From: Azospirillaceae bacterium
GTDB lineage: Bacteria; Pseudomonadota; Alphaproteobacteria; Azospirillales; Azospirillaceae
Length of the DNA: 64,000 bases
Assembly: GCA_028283825.1 (NCBI GenBank)
Contig: JAPWJW010000005.1
Coordinates: forward strand, 62,001-126,000
Reading direction: 5' to 3'
Shown here: piece after piece, positions 43,129 to 55,457 of the stretch
How positions within the stretch are numbered: position 1 is the first letter of the stretch
How the letters are laid out: each line of letters begins with the position of its first letter
The notes under the pieces: model-generated
Databases searched by the model: none
What the model was told of the DNA's origin: nothing
What the model saw: only the letters and a program-made list of their open reading frames with translations
Made by a program: the position numbers and the translations under genes

Positions 43129-45261
43129 TTACGCCCGGTCCCGGGCTACGGCGTTGAGGATGGCGCGGCTGCGCTCCGTGGCCAGCATCGCCGCCACATC
43201 CGGGATCAGGCGGCGGCGCCAGTTGGGCCGCTCCCGGTCCGTGCCGGGCAGGTTCACGGCCTCGGCCTCGCCGGCCAGGTCGTCGGCCTGGGCCAGCATC
43301 AGGGTCGATGGGGCGGCCGCCACGAAGGCGTGGATGGCGGCGGCGACGGAATCATCCATCTCGCCATCCAGCGGGCCGATCTCGCTCAGCAGGCCGGCAC
43401 CGACCAGCTGGTCCAGCAGGCCGCGCTTCTCCTCCTGCCGATTGGTGCGGGCGGCGGTTTCCGCCACCTCATCCAGCAGGCCCAGGCTGCGTTTTTCCGC
43501 GATGTCGGCGCCGGTCCACCAGCCGGCCAGGGTGGGCAGGTCGTGGGTGGAGACGCAGGCCGCGGCGTTGGCGGGCCAGCGTGCCGGGTCGCGGACGCGT
43601 TCGCCCTCACGCTCGAACCACAGCACGCGATAGGACAGCATGCCGGCGTCGGCCAGCCGCTCGCGGAAACCTTCGGGCACGGTGCCCAGATCCTCCCCCA
43701 CCACGGCCACGCCGGCGCGGTGGCTTTCCAGCAGCGTGCGGGCCAGCAGCAGCTCGAACGGCGCCTGGACATAGGCGCCGTCGCGGCCCGAGGCGCCGTT
43801 GGGCACCCAGAACAGGCGCCGCAAGCCCATGACATGGTCGATGCGGATCATGCCGGCATGGCGCATGTTGGCCGCCAGCAACTCAGCGAAATCGGCGCCG
43901 GCGCTGGCCTCCTGCACCAAGGGGTTGGGGGGCGGCAGGTTCCACACCTGGCCTTGCGCCGAGAACAGGTCCGGCGGCGCGCCGATGGAGGCGCCCAGGG
44001 CGAAGGCGCCCGGCGCCCCCCAGGTTTCCGCCCCGTCGGGGGCCGCCCCCACCGCCAGGTCGCGGTAGAAACCCAGGCCCAGGCCACCCTCGCGCGCGGC
44101 CCGGTCGGCGGCGGCCAACTGCCGGTCGGCCGTCCATTGCAGCCAGATGTGGAAGTCGGCCTCTGGTGCCGCGACGGCGGCGTCTGGCGTGCGCGCCGCT
44201 TCCGGCCAGGCGCTCCACGGCCCGGCGTGGGTGTCGGCCAGCACTTCGAACCGGGCGAAGCGTTCCAGGCTGGCGCCGCCCGCCTGGCGGAAGGTGGCCA
44301 GATCCCGCACGGCCGCGTGGTCGGGTTGGCGCCGGGCCAGGTCCTGGAAACCGGCGAAGGCGGCGGCCAAAGCCTGCCGCTTCAGGGCCCACACTGCCGG
44401 GTAGTCGATGGCGCGCAAGGCCGACAGCCGCGCCATCGCCGCCGCCTCCTGGGCCAGCAGGCCGGCGGCGGCGCCTGCCGGATCGGCATCGCCCAAGGCG
44501 GTGGCGTCGATATAGATCGGGTCCAGGAACCGCCGGTCGGAGGGGTGATAGGGGCTGGCGCGCTCCCGATCATTGCCGAACAGGGCGTGCAGCGGGTTGA
44601 TGCCGACGGTCACCGCGCCCAAGGCGCCGGCCCCGGCGCCCAGTTGTGCCAGGGTAGTGAAGTCGCCCGTTCCCTGGTCGCCGTCCCGGCGCACGGCATA
44701 GAGATGGGCGCCGATGCCGAAACGCCGTCTGTCCGCCAAGGCTGGGGGTTGGAAGGCACGGGAAGGCGCCACCACCAGGGTCGTGGCCATCTCCGGCCTG
44801 CCGGCCAGGCTCAGGCGGTGAATACCGGCTGGCAGGCCGGCGATGACGATCTCGACCGATGCACCGCGCCGCCCGTCCGGCGCGGTGAAGGGCAGGCGGC
44901 GGCCGTCCAGCGCCGCCTTGAACTCCGTCGTCTCACCACTCTCCAGGTGCAGCACCAGGTCCAAGGCGTTGCCGCCCGCCGCCGGCACGGCCAGGCGGAG
45001 GGGCTGTTACCGCCGTTCCCACCACCGTGCGGGGCAGGGGGCGGAAGGGGCCCTCCCGCGACAGCCGCTCCAGCCCGTCGCGCACGGCGCCCAGGGTGCC
45101 CGCGTCCAGGCCCATGGCGCCCAGCAGGGCGCGCTTGCTGTCGTCCGGTACGGGGTGATGCCCGCCCATCTCATCCCACCAGTCGGGTGCGATGCCGGCG
45201 GCGCGGGCATAGCGGTCCAGCAGGTCGGCCGTGGGCGGCGCCTGCCGCCGGCCTTCGTCAT
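43129..45261 (-). pseudogene. malQ: 4-alpha-glucanotransferase, reading frame broken near its N-terminus
   Basis: MalQ (GH77) rearranges maltodextrins beside the glycogen enzymes. The large frame (43129-44988, 619 residues) contains RIDHVMGLRRLFWVP (nucleophile Asp), VGEDLGTVPEGFRERL (general acid) and STHDLPTLAGWW. The normal N-terminal part ([31 protein letters not shown]) lies just upstream on the same strand, but in the reading frame of glgX. Frames part near 45000-45010 at a GCCCCTCC run, where one extra or two missing bases would rejoin them. As written, the catalytic part lacks its own N-terminus. The enzyme is probably functional if the break is an assembly error. Confidence 0.78.
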
Positions 45262-47308
45262 CCGCCCGTTCCGCCAGCACGACCACGCTGCGCGGTCCGA
45301 TGGTCAGGGCGTCGCCGACGGGTGCCGGTTCCTTTTCGTCCTCCCCGCCGCTGTCCAACGCCACCTGCCAGCTATGGCCGGCGCGGTTCCAGGGTGGGGT
45401 GATACGCTGTTCCTGCCATCCCCGGTTCAGGATGACGGCCACGCGGTCGGTGGCGCCCTCGCCGGCAGGGCTGGCGAACACCGCGACCAGGGGGCCGTCC
45501 TGGCTCCAGTCGTCGCCGGTCAGGACCTGGCCGTCGGCGCGGAGCCATTCCACGTCGGGCACGCCGTCAGCATCGACATCGCCGGTCAGGAAACGATCAC
45601 CGCGCAGGGCGGGGTGGGCTTGGCGCAGGGCGATGGTGCTGCGGGTGAAGTCGTACAGGCCGGTATCGATGGCGCCGTGGTCCAGCCAGTTCAGGCGGTT
45701 GTCCTGGGCGTAGGCGTTGTTGTTGCCGTCCTGGCTGCGTCCCGCCTCTGCCCCCATGCCCAGCATGGGCGTGCCGCGCGCCACCAGCAGCGTGGCGATC
45801 AGGGCGCGCTGGTCGTGGCGGCGGGCATTGATGACGCCCGGGTCATCGCTCGGCCCCTCCACCCCGTGGTTCCAGCTGGCGTTGTCGTTGGTGCCGTCGC
45901 GGTTGTCCTCGCCGTTGGCCTCATTATGCTTGGCCTGATAGGTGACCAGGTCCGCCAGGCTGAAGCCGTCATGGGCGACGATGAAGTTGACGCTGCGCGA
46001 TGGCCGGCGCTTGGCATGGAACAGATCGGCGGACCCCGCCAGCCGCGTGGCCAGCGCGCCCAGCTTGCCGCCATCACCGCGCCAGAAATGGCGGATGTCA
46101 TCGCGGAAGCGGTCGTTCCATTCACCCCAGCCGGCGGGGAAATCGCCGGGGTGGTAGCCGCCGGGGCCGATGTCCCACGGCTCCGCGATCAGTTTCAGGT
46201 CGCGCAACAGCGGATCCTGGCGCAGCGCCGACAGGAAGGGGCTGGCCGGGTCGAAGCCGCTGTCGGTCCGGCCCAGGGTGGCCGCCAGGTCGAAGCGGAA
46301 GCCGTCCAGCCCGGCGCGGGTGGCCCAGAGGCGCAGGGCGTCCAGCGCCAGGCGCATCATGGCCGGCCGGTCCACCGGCAGGGTGTTGCCGCAGCCGGTG
46401 TCGTTGACGTTGTAGCGCCGGTTGTCGGGCCGCAGGCGGTAGTAACGCTCATTGTCCAGGCCGCGCAGGCTGAGGGTGGGGCCCAGCTCGTCGGACTCGC
46501 CGGAATGGTTCAGCACCACGTCCAGGATCACCTCGATGCCGGCGGCGTGCAGGGCGGCTACGGCGCCGCGCACCTCCGCCCAGCCGCCGGGGGCCAGGCG
46601 CGGGTCGGGCGCGCAGAAGGCGATGGGGTTGTAGCCCCAGGCGTTGCTGAGGTTCAGGGGGCCCAGATGGCGCTCATCCACCCAGGCCATGGCCGGCAGG
46701 ATCTCCAGCGTGGTGACGCCCAGGCGTTTCAGGTAATCCACCGCCGCCGGGTGGGCGAGCCCCGCGAAGGTGCCGCGGATATCCTCCGGCACGTCCGGAT
46801 GCAGGGCGGTGAAACCCTTGGGGTGGCATTCATAGATGACGGTCTGGTCCCAGGGCACGCGGGGCCGCGCCACCGGGCCGGGATCGAAATGGGGCTCCAC
46901 CACCGCCTTGGGCACGAAGGGGGCGCTGTCCACCTGGTCGGCCGTCAGGTCCGCGTCCGGGTCGCCCAGGCGGTGGCTGAACTGGCTGGCGTGCAGGGTG
47001 AACGCGGCGTCCAATTTGGTGGCGTACGGGTCCAGCAGCAGCTTGGCCGGGTTGAAGCGATGGCCGGCGCCGGGATCGAACGGCCCATGGGCCCGCAGGC
47101 CGTAGCGCTGCCCCGCCTTGATGCCCCTGATGAAACCATGGAAGACGTCGCCCGTCCGCTCCACCAACGGCAGGCGCGCCACCTCGGTCTCGCCATCGAA
47201 CAGGCAGAACTCGATGGCTGTCGCATGGGCGGAATGGACCGCCACGTTGACGCCATCGGCCGTCAGTGTGACGCCCAGGGGTTCGGGGCTGCCGGGCAGA
47301 TCACTCAC
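44933..47308 (-). CDS. glgX: glycogen debranching enzyme GlgX, read through into the MalQ N-terminus
   Basis: Residues 1-686 are a normal GlgX/isoamylase-type GH13 enzyme: N-terminal beta-sandwich CBM48, nucleophile in [12 protein letters not shown], acid in [13 protein letters not shown], and [15 protein letters not shown] with [17 protein letters not shown]. It removes limit-dextrin branches left by GlgP. Residues about 687-770 are the N-terminus of MalQ in the same frame, followed by a short out-of-frame tail. Whether a true GlgX-MalQ fusion exists, or a stop at the natural glgX end was lost, cannot be settled. GTG 47308 overlaps the glgA stop as GTGA, so the two are coupled. Confidence 0.85.
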   Translation of the reverse strand: MSDLPGSPEPLGVTLTADGVNVAVHSAHATAIEFCLFDGETEVARLPLVERTGDVFHGFIRGIKAGQRYGLRAHGPFDPGAGHRFNPAKLLLDPYATKLDAAFTLHASQFSHRLGDPDADLTADQVDSAPFVPKAVVEPHFDPGPVARPRVPWDQTVIYECHPKGFTALHPDVPEDIRGTFAGLAHPAAVDYLKRLGVTTLEILPAMAWVDERHLGPLNLSNAWGYNPIAFCAPDPRLAPGGWAEVRGAVAALHAAGIEVILDVVLNHSGESDELGPTLSLRGLDNERYYRLRPDNRRYNVNDTGCGNTLPVDRPAMMRLALDALRLWATRAGLDGFRFDLAATLGRTDSGFDPASPFLSALRQDPLLRDLKLIAEPWDIGPGGYHPGDFPAGWGEWNDRFRDDIRHFWRGDGGKLGALATRLAGSADLFHAKRRPSRSVNFIVAHDGFSLADLVTYQAKHNEANGEDNRDGTNDNASWNHGVEGPSDDPGVINARRHDQRALIATLLVARGTPMLGMGAEAGRSQDGNNNAYAQDNRLNWLDHGAIDTGLYDFTRSTIALRQAHPALRGDRFLTGDVDADGVPDVEWLRADGQVLTGDDWSQDGPLVAVFASPAGEGATDRVAVILNRGWQEQRITPPWNRAGHSWQVALDSGGEDEKEPAPVGDALTIGPRSVVVLAERADDEGRRQAPPTADLLDRYARAAGIAPDWWDEMGGHHPVPDDSKRALLGAMGLDAGTLGAVRDGLERLSREGPFRPLPRTVVGTAVTAPPPGRAGGGRQRLGPGAAPGEW

Positions 47309-48747
47309 GACAACAGGTCGCGGTACAGGGCGGCGTAGCGGCGCGCCGGGATGGTCCAGGACACGTCGGTCGCCATGGCGTTGCGGCGCAGGCGCTTCCA
47401 GGCGGCATGGTCGGCGTACAGGGCCGACGTGCGCTGGATCGCCCCCTCCAGCGCCAGGGTGCTGGTGGGCTGGAAGCGCACGCCGGTACCCACGCCGGCT
47501 GCGATCGCCATCTCATTGGCGTCGATCACCGTGTCGGCCAGGCCGCCGACGCTGGAGACGACGGGGATGGCGCCGTAGCGCAGGGCGTACAGCTGGGTCA
47601 GGCCACAGGGTTCGAACCGCGAGGGCACGATCAGGGCTTCCGCCCCCGCCTGGATCAGATGGGCCAGCGGTTCGTCATAGCCGATGACACAGCCGATGCG
47701 GCCGGGATGGGCGGCGGCGGCGTTGCGGTAGCCGCGCTCCAGCACCTGGTCGCCGGCCCCCAGCAGCACCAGCTGGCCGCCGGCGGCGATCAGGGTGGGG
47801 ATGGCCTCCAGCAGCAGATCCAGGCCCTTCTGCCAGGACAGGCGGCTGACCACGCCGAACACCAGGGCGTCCGGATCCTCGGCCAGGCCGAAACGTTGCT
47901 GCAGCGTCGCCTTGGCCGCCGCCCGGCCCTTGAGGTGCCGGGAAGAGAAGGGGGCGGGCAGGAAGGGGTCGTTGGCCGGATCCCAGATGGTGGTGTCGAC
48001 ACCGTTGATGATGCCCGACACGTCGGCGGCGCGGGCGCGCAGCAGGCCGTCCAGGCCCATGCCGGCCTCCGGCCCCCGGATCTCCTGCGCGTAGGTGGGG
48101 GAGACGGTGGTGATGCGGTTGGCCAGTTGCAGGCCGGCCTTCAGGTAACCGATGCCGCCGTAATACTCGACGCCGTCCATGCCGAAGGAATGCGGCGGCA
48201 GGCCCAGGCGGTGCAGCAGCGTGGCCTCGAACTGGCCCTGGAAGGCCAGGTTGTGCACTGTCATGACGGACGGTGTCTGCACCCACTGGTCATACACCAT
48301 GTAGGCCGGCGCCAGGCCGGTCTGCCAGTCGTGGGCGTGGACGATGTCGGGGCGGGGCACGCCGCCCCGGCCCAGGCCGACCTCCGCCGCCGCGCGCGAC
48401 AAGGCGGCGAAGCGCAGGGCGTTGTCCGACCAGTCGCGCCCGTCCGGCCCCAGATAGGGGTTGCCCGCCCGGGCGTAGAGGTGGGGTGCGTCCACCACGA
48501 TCAGGTCCAGCCCCTGGGCCGTGCCGGCGATCAGCCGCGCCGGGCCGCCGAACAGCTCGCCAAAGGCGTGGACCTCGCGCCCATTCTCCAAGGCGGACAT
48601 CACGGCGGGATATCCCGGCACCATGGTGGTGACGGCCACGTCCTCGGCCGCCAACGCCCCCGGCAGGGCCCCCACCACATCCGCCAAGCCCCCGGTCTTG
48701 ATCAGGGGAAACACTTCCGACGCGACCGAGAGCACGGAGATAGGCAT
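47305..48747 (-). CDS. glgA: glycogen synthase (ADP-glucose type)
   Basis: A 480-residue GT5 enzyme that extends alpha-1,4-glucan chains from ADP-glucose. KTGGLADV at 17-24 is the ADP-glucose-binding loop; [12 protein letters not shown] and [18 protein letters not shown] hold the conserved catalytic residues of the GT-B fold. It lies between glgC and glgX with a 4-bp overlap to glgX and 6 bp to glgC. Length and motifs are normal. Confidence 0.95.
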   Translation of the reverse strand: MPISVLSVASEVFPLIKTGGLADVVGALPGALAAEDVAVTTMVPGYPAVMSALENGREVHAFGELFGGPARLIAGTAQGLDLIVVDAPHLYARAGNPYLGPDGRDWSDNALRFAALSRAAAEVGLGRGGVPRPDIVHAHDWQTGLAPAYMVYDQWVQTPSVMTVHNLAFQGQFEATLLHRLGLPPHSFGMDGVEYYGGIGYLKAGLQLANRITTVSPTYAQEIRGPEAGMGLDGLLRARAADVSGIINGVDTTIWDPANDPFLPAPFSSRHLKGRAAAKATLQQRFGLAEDPDALVFGVVSRLSWQKGLDLLLEAIPTLIAAGGQLVLLGAGDQVLERGYRNAAAAHPGRIGCVIGYDEPLAHLIQAGAEALIVPSRFEPCGLTQLYALRYGAIPVVSSVGGLADTVIDANEMAIAAGVGTGVRFQPTSTLALEGAIQRTSALYADHAAWKRLRRNAMATDVSWTIPARRYAALYRDLLS

Positions 48748-48753
48748 GAGGCA

Positions 48754-50106
48754 TCAATCCTTCAGGCGGTCGATCATGGCTTGGGTGATCAGGCAGACGC
48801 CGTTGGCGCTGCGGCGGAAGCGGCGGGCGTCGTCCTCCGGATCCTCGCCCACCACCAGGCCGGTGGGGATCTGCACGCCGCGATCGACCACCACGTTGGT
48901 CAGCCGGGCCGACCGGGCGATGTCGACATAGGGCAGCAGCACCGCGTTCTCCAGCGAGGAGAAGGAATTGACGCGCACGCCGGTGAACAGCAGTGATCGC
49001 TTCAGGCTGGCGCCCGACACGATGCAGCCGCCCGACACCAGGGAAGAGATGGCCTGGCCGCGCCGCCCTTCCTCGTCATGCACGAACTTGGCGGGCGGCG
49101 TGATCTCGCTGTAGGTCCAGATCGGCCAGTTGTTGTCGTAGAGGTCCAGGTCCGGCACCAGGTCGGTCAGGTCCAGGTTGGCCTCGGCATAGGCGTCCAC
49201 CGTGCCGACGTCGCGCCAATAGGGCTGCGTCTCCAGGGTGGAGCGCACGCAGGAGCGGGAGAAGTGGTGGGCCACCGCCTTCCCGTTGCGCACGATGTAG
49301 GGGATGATGTCCTTGCCGAAATCGCGGGAGCTGTCCGGCTCCGCCGCGTCGCGCCGCAACTGGTCGAACAGGAACTCGGTGCTGAAGACGTAGATGCCCA
49401 TGGAGGCCAGGCAGCGGTCGGCCGACCCCGGCATGGTGGGTGGGTCCTTGGGCTTCTCAACGAAGGAGATGATGCGGTCCTGCTCATCCACATGCATCAC
49501 GCCGAAACTTTTGGCCTCATCCTTACTGACCTCAAGACAGCCAATGGTGACGTCGGCGCCACTGTCGACGTGCTGCTGCAACATCAACTCGTAGTCCATC
49601 TTGTAGATGTGGTCGCCGGCCAGGATGACCATGTAGCGCGGCTCGTAATCCTGGATGATATCGATGTTCTGGTAGACAGCGTCGGCCGTGCCCTCATACC
49701 AATGGTCCTCCGATACCCGTTGCGAGGCGGGCAGGATGTCGAAGCTTTCATTGCGTTCGGGGCGGAAGAAGTTCCAGCCGTGCTGCAGATGGCGGATCAG
49801 GCTGTGCGCCTTGTATTGCGTCGCGACACCGATGCGGCGGATGCCGGAATTCAGCGCGTTGGACAGGGCGAAGTCGATGATGCGGGTCTTGCCGCCGAAA
49901 TAGACGGCGGGCTTGGCCCGCCGGTCGGTCAGTTCCATCAGGCGTGAGCCGCGCCCGCCGGCCAGGACATAGGCCATGGCGTGGCGGGCCAGCGGGCCCT
50001 TGCCGGTGAACGCTTCACGGGCCCGGGGGGTCCGGCTGACGGATCTGGTCACGGTCGCTACCTCCCTGAGGGCGGACACGGTGCCGCCCTGTATTTGTAT
50101 CGTCAT
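48754..50106 (-). CDS. glgC: glucose-1-phosphate adenylyltransferase
   Basis: A 450-residue enzyme that makes ADP-glucose, the committed step of glycogen synthesis. The pyrophosphorylase loop is [20 protein letters not shown], then [18 protein letters not shown]; the C-terminal part is a left-handed beta-helix. The first 35 residues ([19 protein letters not shown] and onward) are an extension beyond the usual start near [14 protein letters not shown] 50106 has been kept since no better ribosome site is evident. It follows glgB by 9 bp. Confidence 0.95.
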   Translation of the reverse strand: MTIQIQGGTVSALREVATVTRSVSRTPRAREAFTGKGPLARHAMAYVLAGGRGSRLMELTDRRAKPAVYFGGKTRIIDFALSNALNSGIRRIGVATQYKAHSLIRHLQHGWNFFRPERNESFDILPASQRVSEDHWYEGTADAVYQNIDIIQDYEPRYMVILAGDHIYKMDYELMLQQHVDSGADVTIGCLEVSKDEAKSFGVMHVDEQDRIISFVEKPKDPPTMPGSADRCLASMGIYVFSTEFLFDQLRRDAAEPDSSRDFGKDIIPYIVRNGKAVAHHFSRSCVRSTLETQPYWRDVGTVDAYAEANLDLTDLVPDLDLYDNNWPIWTYSEITPPAKFVHDEEGRRGQAISSLVSGGCIVSGASLKRSLLFTGVRVNSFSSLENAVLLPYVDIARSARLTNVVVDRGVQIPTGLVVGEDPEDDARRFRRSANGVCLITQAMIDRLKD

Positions 50107-50115
50107 TCCAGGCCT

Positions 50116-52332
50116 TCAATCCTGATGTGTATCAAGGGCCAGCCAGACGGCGGCCAAGGGCGGCAGGGTGACCGCGGCGGATGCCGGCAGGCCGTGCAGG
50201 GGCTGCCCGTGGGCGGTCACCGCACCCAGGTTGCCCGTGCCGGACCCGCCATAACCGGCCGCGTCCGTGTTCAGTATCTCGACCCAGCGGCCCGCCGCCG
50301 GCAGGCCGATGCGGTAGTCGGCGCGCGGCACGGGCGTGAAGTTGCACAGCACCGCCACCGGCCGGGCACCATCGCCGCCGAAGCGCAGGAAGGCGAACAC
50401 CGACTGCTCGCGGTCGTCGGCGACGATCCAGCGGAAACCCTCGGGACTACAATCCGCTTCATACAGCGCGCGTTCCCGGCGGTAGCCGAAATTCAGGTCG
50501 CGGACCAGGTGGCGTAGGCCCTCGTGCAGGGGATAGCCCAGCAGGTGCCAGTCCAGGCTCTGTTCGAAATTCCACTCGGCGCGCTGGCCGAACTCCTGCC
50601 CCATGAACAGCAGCTTCTTGCCCGGGTGCGCCCACATGAAGGCGTAGTAGGCCCGCGCGGTGGCGAACTTCTGCCAGTCGTCGCCCGGTATCTTCTCGAT
50701 GATGGACCGCTTGCCGTAGACCACCTCGTCATGGCTGAGCGGCAGGACGAAGTTTTCCGAGAAGGCGTACAGCAGGCCGAAGGTCAGCTTGTCGTGGTGC
50801 CATTTGCGGTGCACCGGCTCCTTGGAAATGTATTCCAGGGTGTCGTGCATCCAGCCCATGTTCCATTTGAAGCCGAAACCCAGGCCGCCGCTATAGGTCG
50901 GCTGCGACACGCCGGGCCAGGACGTCGACTCCTCCGCCACCGTCATCGATCCGGGATGTTCGCCGTAGACCAGTTTGTTGATGGTCTGCAGGAAGGAAAC
51001 GGCCTCCAAATTCTGGTTGCCGCCCTCCCGGTTGGGGATCCACTCCCCATCTTTGCGCGAATAATCGAGGTAGAGCATGGAGGCGACGGCATCCACGCGC
51101 AGCCCGTCGATGTGGTAGCGGTCGATCCAGTAGAGGGCGTTGGCCGCCAGGTAGTTCACCACCTCGCGCCGGCCGAAATTATAGATGGCGGTCTTCCAGT
51201 CGGGGTGGAAGCCCTGGCGCGGGTCCTGGTGTTCGTACAGGGCCGTGCCGTCGAAATGCGCCAGGCCGTGCACGTCGGTGGGGAAATGCGCCGGGACCCA
51301 GTCCAACAGAACGCCCAGGCCGGCGCGGTGGGCGCGGTCCACCAGCCGGGCGAAACCGTCGGGCGACCCGAAGCGCGCGGTGGGCGCGAACAGGCCGATG
51401 GGCTGGTAACCCCACGACGGGTCGAAGGGGAATTCCGAAACCGGCAGGAATTCCAAATGGGTGAAACCCATGTCGGCGGCATAGGGCACCAGCTGGTCCG
51501 CCAGCTCGTCCCAGGTCAGGTAACGGCCGCCGTCGCCCCGCCGCCACGAGCCCAAGTGCACCTCATAGATGCTGATGGGCGACCGGCGCGCGTCCATGGT
51601 CTTCAGGTGCGCCATGTGGGCGTCGTCGGCCCAGGGGAAATTGTCTGTGCGGGCCACCACGCTGGCGGTGGACGGGCGCAGTTCACTGGCGAAGCCGAAG
51701 GGGTCGGCCTTCAGCGGCAGCACGGTGTCGTCCGGCCCCACGATCTCATACTTGTAGATCGCCCCTTCGCTTAGGGCCGGGGCGAAAATCTCCCACACCC
51801 CGCTGTCGGCGCGCCGGCGCATCTGGTGGCGGCGGCCGTCCCAGCGGTTGAAATCGCCCACCACCGACACCCGGCGGGCGTTGGGCGCCCAGACGGCGAA
51901 GTGCACGCCGGCCGCACCCTCGTGGCTTTTCGGGTGGGCGCCCAGCTTCTCATACAGCTGTTTGTGGGTGCCCTCGGCGAACAGGTAGTCGTCCGTGGGA
52001 CCCAGGATGGGGCCGAAGCCGTAGGGGTCGTCGAACTCCCACACCCCGCCGGAATTGGCGGCGCGCAGGCGATAGCGGAAACGCCGGCCGCGCCGGGTCT
52101 TGCCCTCGAACAGGCCGCCGTCGTGCACGCGGGTGAGGGCGGCGATGACGGTGCCGTCCGTCTCGACCGCCTCCACCGTTTCGGCACCCGGGACGAAGGC
52201 GCGGATGACGCTGCCCCGCTCCCCCTGGGCGTGCAGGCCCAGCACGCCGAAGGGATCATCATGCCGGGCGCCCAGCAGGGCGTCGATGTCCTCAGGTCTG
52301 GCGGTCCAGGCGGATGCGCTTTTCTTGGCCAT
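50116..52332 (-). CDS. glgB: 1,4-alpha-glucan branching enzyme
   Basis: A 738-residue GH13 enzyme. It has two N-terminal beta-sandwich modules ([31 protein letters not shown], cited in parts) and the catalytic barrel: [17 protein letters not shown] (nucleophile), [12 protein letters not shown] (acid/base) and [14 protein letters not shown]. It makes alpha-1,6 branches in glycogen. ATG 52332 (MAKKSASA) is chosen over an upstream frame that crosses the glgP stop. It is 5 bp after the glgP stop, well within the operon. Confidence 0.95.
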   Translation of the reverse strand: MAKKSASAWTARPEDIDALLGARHDDPFGVLGLHAQGERGSVIRAFVPGAETVEAVETDGTVIAALTRVHDGGLFEGKTRRGRRFRYRLRAANSGGVWEFDDPYGFGPILGPTDDYLFAEGTHKQLYEKLGAHPKSHEGAAGVHFAVWAPNARRVSVVGDFNRWDGRRHQMRRRADSGVWEIFAPALSEGAIYKYEIVGPDDTVLPLKADPFGFASELRPSTASVVARTDNFPWADDAHMAHLKTMDARRSPISIYEVHLGSWRRGDGGRYLTWDELADQLVPYAADMGFTHLEFLPVSEFPFDPSWGYQPIGLFAPTARFGSPDGFARLVDRAHRAGLGVLLDWVPAHFPTDVHGLAHFDGTALYEHQDPRQGFHPDWKTAIYNFGRREVVNYLAANALYWIDRYHIDGLRVDAVASMLYLDYSRKDGEWIPNREGGNQNLEAVSFLQTINKLVYGEHPGSMTVAEESTSWPGVSQPTYSGGLGFGFKWNMGWMHDTLEYISKEPVHRKWHHDKLTFGLLYAFSENFVLPLSHDEVVYGKRSIIEKIPGDDWQKFATARAYYAFMWAHPGKKLLFMGQEFGQRAEWNFEQSLDWHLLGYPLHEGLRHLVRDLNFGYRRERALYEADCSPEGFRWIVADDREQSVFAFLRFGGDGARPVAVLCNFTPVPRADYRIGLPAAGRWVEILNTDAAGYGGSGTGNLGAVTAHGQPLHGLPASAAVTLPPLAAVWLALDTHQD

Positions 52333-52337
52333 TAAGA

Positions 52338-54896
52338 TCAACCGACCTTCGGGGCCGGCAGGCCCCAGATGTCGGTCGCGTACTCGGCGATGGCCCGGTC
52401 GGAGGAGAAGAAACCCATGCGCGCGGTGTTGGTGATGGCGGACCGCCACCAGCCGGCGGTGTCGCGCCAGCGGGCGTCGATGGCGCGCTGGGTGGCGTAA
52501 TAGGCGTCGAAATCGGGCGCCACCAGGAAGTAGTCGTGATGGCGCACGGCGTTCACCAGATCGCCGAAGCGGCCGGTCTCGCCGGGGGAGAACACGCCGG
52601 AACCGATGGCGTCCAGCACCTCCTCCAGCATGGGGGAGGCGGCGATGATGTCGGTCATGTCGATGCCCTGGCGCCGCCGCTCCTCCACCTGTTCGGTGGT
52701 CAGGCCGAAGATGAAGATGTTGTCGTCGCCGACATGCTCCTTGATCTCGACATTGGCGCCGTCCAGCGTGCCGATGGTCAGCGCGCCGTTCAGCGCCAGC
52801 TTCATGTTGCCGGTGCCCGACGCCTCCATGCCGGCGGTGGAGATCTGTTCCGACAGGTCGGCCGCCGGGATGATGGCCTCCGCCAGGCTGACGTTGTAGT
52901 TGGGCAGGAACACCACCTTCAGCAGGCGGCGCACGGCCGGGTCGCGGTTGACCAGGCGGGCCACGTCGTTGGCCAGCTTGATGATCAGCTTGGCCTGGTG
53001 ATAGCTGGCGGCCGCCTTGCCGGCGAAGATCTTGACGCGCGGCACCCAGTTGCCGCCGGGGTTGGCGCGGATGGCGTCGTACAGCGCCACGATCTCCAGG
53101 ATGTTCAGCAGCTGGCGCTTGTATTCATGGATGCGCTTGATCTGCACGTCGAACAGGGCGTCGGGGCTGACCGACACGTCCAGCCGCTTGCGGATCAGGT
53201 CGGCCAGCTCCACCTTCTTGGCGCGGCGGATGGCCTGGAAGCGCTCGACCACGCCGGCGTCACCGGCGAACTTCTCGAACTCCGCCAGGGCCATGGGGTC
53301 GTCCATCACCTTCGGCCCACAGCATTCCACCAGCAGCTGGGTCAGGCCGGGGTTGGCCTCGAACAGCCAGCGGCGGAAGGTGATGCCGTTGGTCTTGTTG
53401 ACGATGCGGTCGGGATAGAAGCGGTTCAGCTGATAGAACAGCGTGCGCTGCACCAGGTCGGAATGCAGGGCGGAGACGCCGTTGATCTTGTGCGACCCGA
53501 TGAAGGCCAGGTTGCCCATGCGCACCTTGCGGCCCTGGCCCTCCTCGATCAGCGACAGTTCCGACAGCACGCCGCCGTCATGCTCGCCGCGCGACCGCAC
53601 CAGGTCCAGGTGCAGGGCGTTGATGATGTAGATGATCTGCATGTGCCGGGGCAGCAGGCGCTCCATCAGGGGCACCGGCCAGGTTTCCAGCGCCTCCGGC
53701 AGCAGGGTGTGGTTGGTGTAGGAGAAGACGGCCGTGGTGATCTCCCACGCCTCGTCCCAGCCGAAATCGTTCAGGTCGATCAGCACCCGCATCAGCTCGG
53801 CGATGGCGATGGCCGGGTGCGTGTCGTTCAGCTGGATGGCGACCTTGTCGGGCAGCAGGCGCAGGTCGCCATGGTGCTGCTTGTGCCGGCGGATGATGTC
53901 CTGGAGGGAGGCGGAGACGAAGAAATATTCCTGGCGCAGGCGCAGTTCCAGGCCGGCCGGGGTGGCGTCGCTGGGGTACAGCACCTTGGAGATGGCCTCC
54001 AGCCGCACGCGGGCGGCGAGCGCGCCGACATGGTCGCCCTGGTTGAAGGCGTCCAGGCGCAGGGCGTCGGGCGCCCGGGCCGACCACAGGCGCAGGGTGT
54101 TGACGTGGCGGGCGCGCCAGCCGGTGACGGGGGTGTCGAAGGCGATGGCGTCCACCGTCTCCTCCGGCCGCCAGAAGTGGCGGGTGACCTCCTCGCTGAC
54201 GTCCACCGTGTCGACCCGGCCGCCGAAGCCGATGGAATAGTCCACCTCCGGCCGTTCGAACTCCCATGGGTTGCCGAAGGTCAGCCAGTTTTCCGGGTAC
54301 TCGCGCTGCCAGCCGTCCTTGATGCCTTGGCGGAACAGGCCGTGATCGTAGCGGATGCCATAGCCGTGGGCGGCGATCTGCAGCGTCGCCATGCTTTCCA
54401 TGAAGCAGGCGGCCAGGCGGCCCAGGCCGCCGTTGCCCAAGGCCGCGTCCGGCTCGATCTGCCGCAGATCCTCAAGGTCCACGCCCAGGCTGGCCAGCGC
54501 CTCGCGCACCGGTTCCGTCAGGCCGGTTTCCATCAGCGCGTCGGCCAGCAGCCGGCCGATCAGGAATTCCAGCGACAGGTAGTAGACGCGCTTGCGCTTG
54601 GACTCATAGGTCGCGCGGGTGGCCGCCATCCAGCGGTCGACAATACGGTCGCGGACGGCCAGGGTGGTGGCGATGAACCAGTCGCGCTTGCTGGCCACCT
54701 CGGGGTTCTTGCCCACGGCGTAACGCAGCTTGGCCAGGATGGCGGCCCGCATGGCCTCGCCGTCCAGTTCGTCCAGCGCCGGCGGCGCCAGTTCGGCGCC
54801 CACTTCCGACGGCAGCACCTTGGTTTCATCTGCGGGCTTGGGGGCTTGTGCCCCAGGGGCTTCGGAAGGAACGGCCGGGACAGGGGTATCACTCAC
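52338..54896 (-). CDS. glgP: glycogen phosphorylase
   Basis: An 852-residue GT35 enzyme. It releases glucose-1-phosphate from glycogen. The PLP-binding lysine is in [20 protein letters not shown], and [26 protein letters not shown] are family signatures. GTG 54896 is chosen because AAGGA lies 9 bp upstream and the frame above it enters non-conserved sequence. It is the first gene of a minus-strand operon glgP-glgB-glgC-glgA-glgX-malQ, so breakdown and synthesis are transcribed together. Its N-terminus of about 40 residues is Pro/Ala-rich and not conserved. Confidence 0.95.
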   Translation of the reverse strand: MSDTPVPAVPSEAPGAQAPKPADETKVLPSEVGAELAPPALDELDGEAMRAAILAKLRYAVGKNPEVASKRDWFIATTLAVRDRIVDRWMAATRATYESKRKRVYYLSLEFLIGRLLADALMETGLTEPVREALASLGVDLEDLRQIEPDAALGNGGLGRLAACFMESMATLQIAAHGYGIRYDHGLFRQGIKDGWQREYPENWLTFGNPWEFERPEVDYSIGFGGRVDTVDVSEEVTRHFWRPEETVDAIAFDTPVTGWRARHVNTLRLWSARAPDALRLDAFNQGDHVGALAARVRLEAISKVLYPSDATPAGLELRLRQEYFFVSASLQDIIRRHKQHHGDLRLLPDKVAIQLNDTHPAIAIAELMRVLIDLNDFGWDEAWEITTAVFSYTNHTLLPEALETWPVPLMERLLPRHMQIIYIINALHLDLVRSRGEHDGGVLSELSLIEEGQGRKVRMGNLAFIGSHKINGVSALHSDLVQRTLFYQLNRFYPDRIVNKTNGITFRRWLFEANPGLTQLLVECCGPKVMDDPMALAEFEKFAGDAGVVERFQAIRRAKKVELADLIRKRLDVSVSPDALFDVQIKRIHEYKRQLLNILEIVALYDAIRANPGGNWVPRVKIFAGKAAASYHQAKLIIKLANDVARLVNRDPAVRRLLKVVFLPNYNVSLAEAIIPAADLSEQISTAGMEASGTGNMKLALNGALTIGTLDGANVEIKEHVGDDNIFIFGLTTEQVEERRRQGIDMTDIIAASPMLEEVLDAIGSGVFSPGETGRFGDLVNAVRHHDYFLVAPDFDAYYATQRAIDARWRDTAGWWRSAITNTARMGFFSSDRAIAEYATDIWGLPAPKVG

Positions 54897-54999
54897 GCTG
54901 TCTATCCTTTCGAAACTAGATGATTGTCGCCAGCTTTGCATGTCTGTTGCGCCGCGACAACCATGACTGGTGCCAGTCAGATAGCGCGCCGCCCCACGG

Positions 55000-55040
55000 C
55001 GTCACCCCCTTGATAAGGCGAACTTTTGCAAGGGGTGACG
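55000..55040. promoter_or_regulatory. long hairpin in the glgP upstream region
   Basis: CGTCACCCCCTTG pairs with CAAGGGGTGACG with one bulged C and a 16-nt loop, 104-144 bp before glgP. A smaller palindrome GACTGG-TG-CCAGTC lies at 54965-54978. They may be operators or part of the leader RNA. Confidence 0.5.
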
Positions 55041-55194
55041 GTTAGGATGTCAAACTTTCGCGACACAACCAAAGTAGGGGCCCGCCGAGGGATCGGGCCT
55101 GTGGCTTAGGACGGGCACGCGCCTGCCTTGGGCTTCAGAGCGGCATCCGGTTCACGGGGGGCGATCAGGCAACCGTGAAGCCCGGCCGGTGGTT

Positions 55195-55220
55195 CCGGGG
55201 CCGCGAGAGGGCGGCCCCGG
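55195..55220. terminator. GC-rich hairpin upstream of tRNA-Glu
   Basis: CCGGGGCCGC and GCGGCCCCGG form a perfect 10-bp stem with a 6-nt loop. It lies in the 54897-55299 gap, 80 bp before the tRNA. AATTTTTGC follows about 10 bp later, so it may be a terminator of plus-strand transcription. Confidence 0.45.
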
Positions 55221-55299
55221 GGCGGTTCAAATTTTTGCAAAATAAGTGCTTGACCACCCCGCCCCGGTCGCATACATAAGCGCCCCACGACACGGCCTC

Positions 55300-55375
55300 G
55301 TCCCCTTCGTCTAGAGGCCTAGGACACCGCCCTCTCACGGCGGTAACAGGGGTTCGAATCCCCTAGGGGACGCCA
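55300..55375 (+). tRNA. tRNA-Glu (anticodon CTC)
   Basis: A 76-nt cloverleaf: acceptor stem GTCCCCT/AGGGGAC, anticodon stem CCGCC/GGCGG around loop CTCTCAC with anticodon CTC, TPsiC arm AGGGGTTCGAATCCCCT, discriminator G and encoded CCA at 55373-55375. An integrase gene starts 82 bp downstream, so its 3' end is the likely attachment site of the island. Confidence 0.95.
55350..55375 (+). other. probable attL in the tRNA-Glu 3' end
   Basis: Tyrosine integrases of islands next to tRNA genes normally recombine in the 3' half of the tRNA. A second copy of this 3' end was not found in the window, so the other end of the island must lie beyond 64000 or have been lost. Confidence 0.4.
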
Positions 55376-55457
55376 CATTTCCAGCGATTTGGCTGGATTT
55401 TGCGGGACAGTTTCGGGACAGTTGACCTCGCGGAACACTGCGAGGAGACCGCCCGCC

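Noticed and set aside
52314-54923. 869-codon open frame on the plus strand across glgP
   Set aside because: It is a shadow of glgP, whose PLP lysine region and conserved motifs are on the minus strand.
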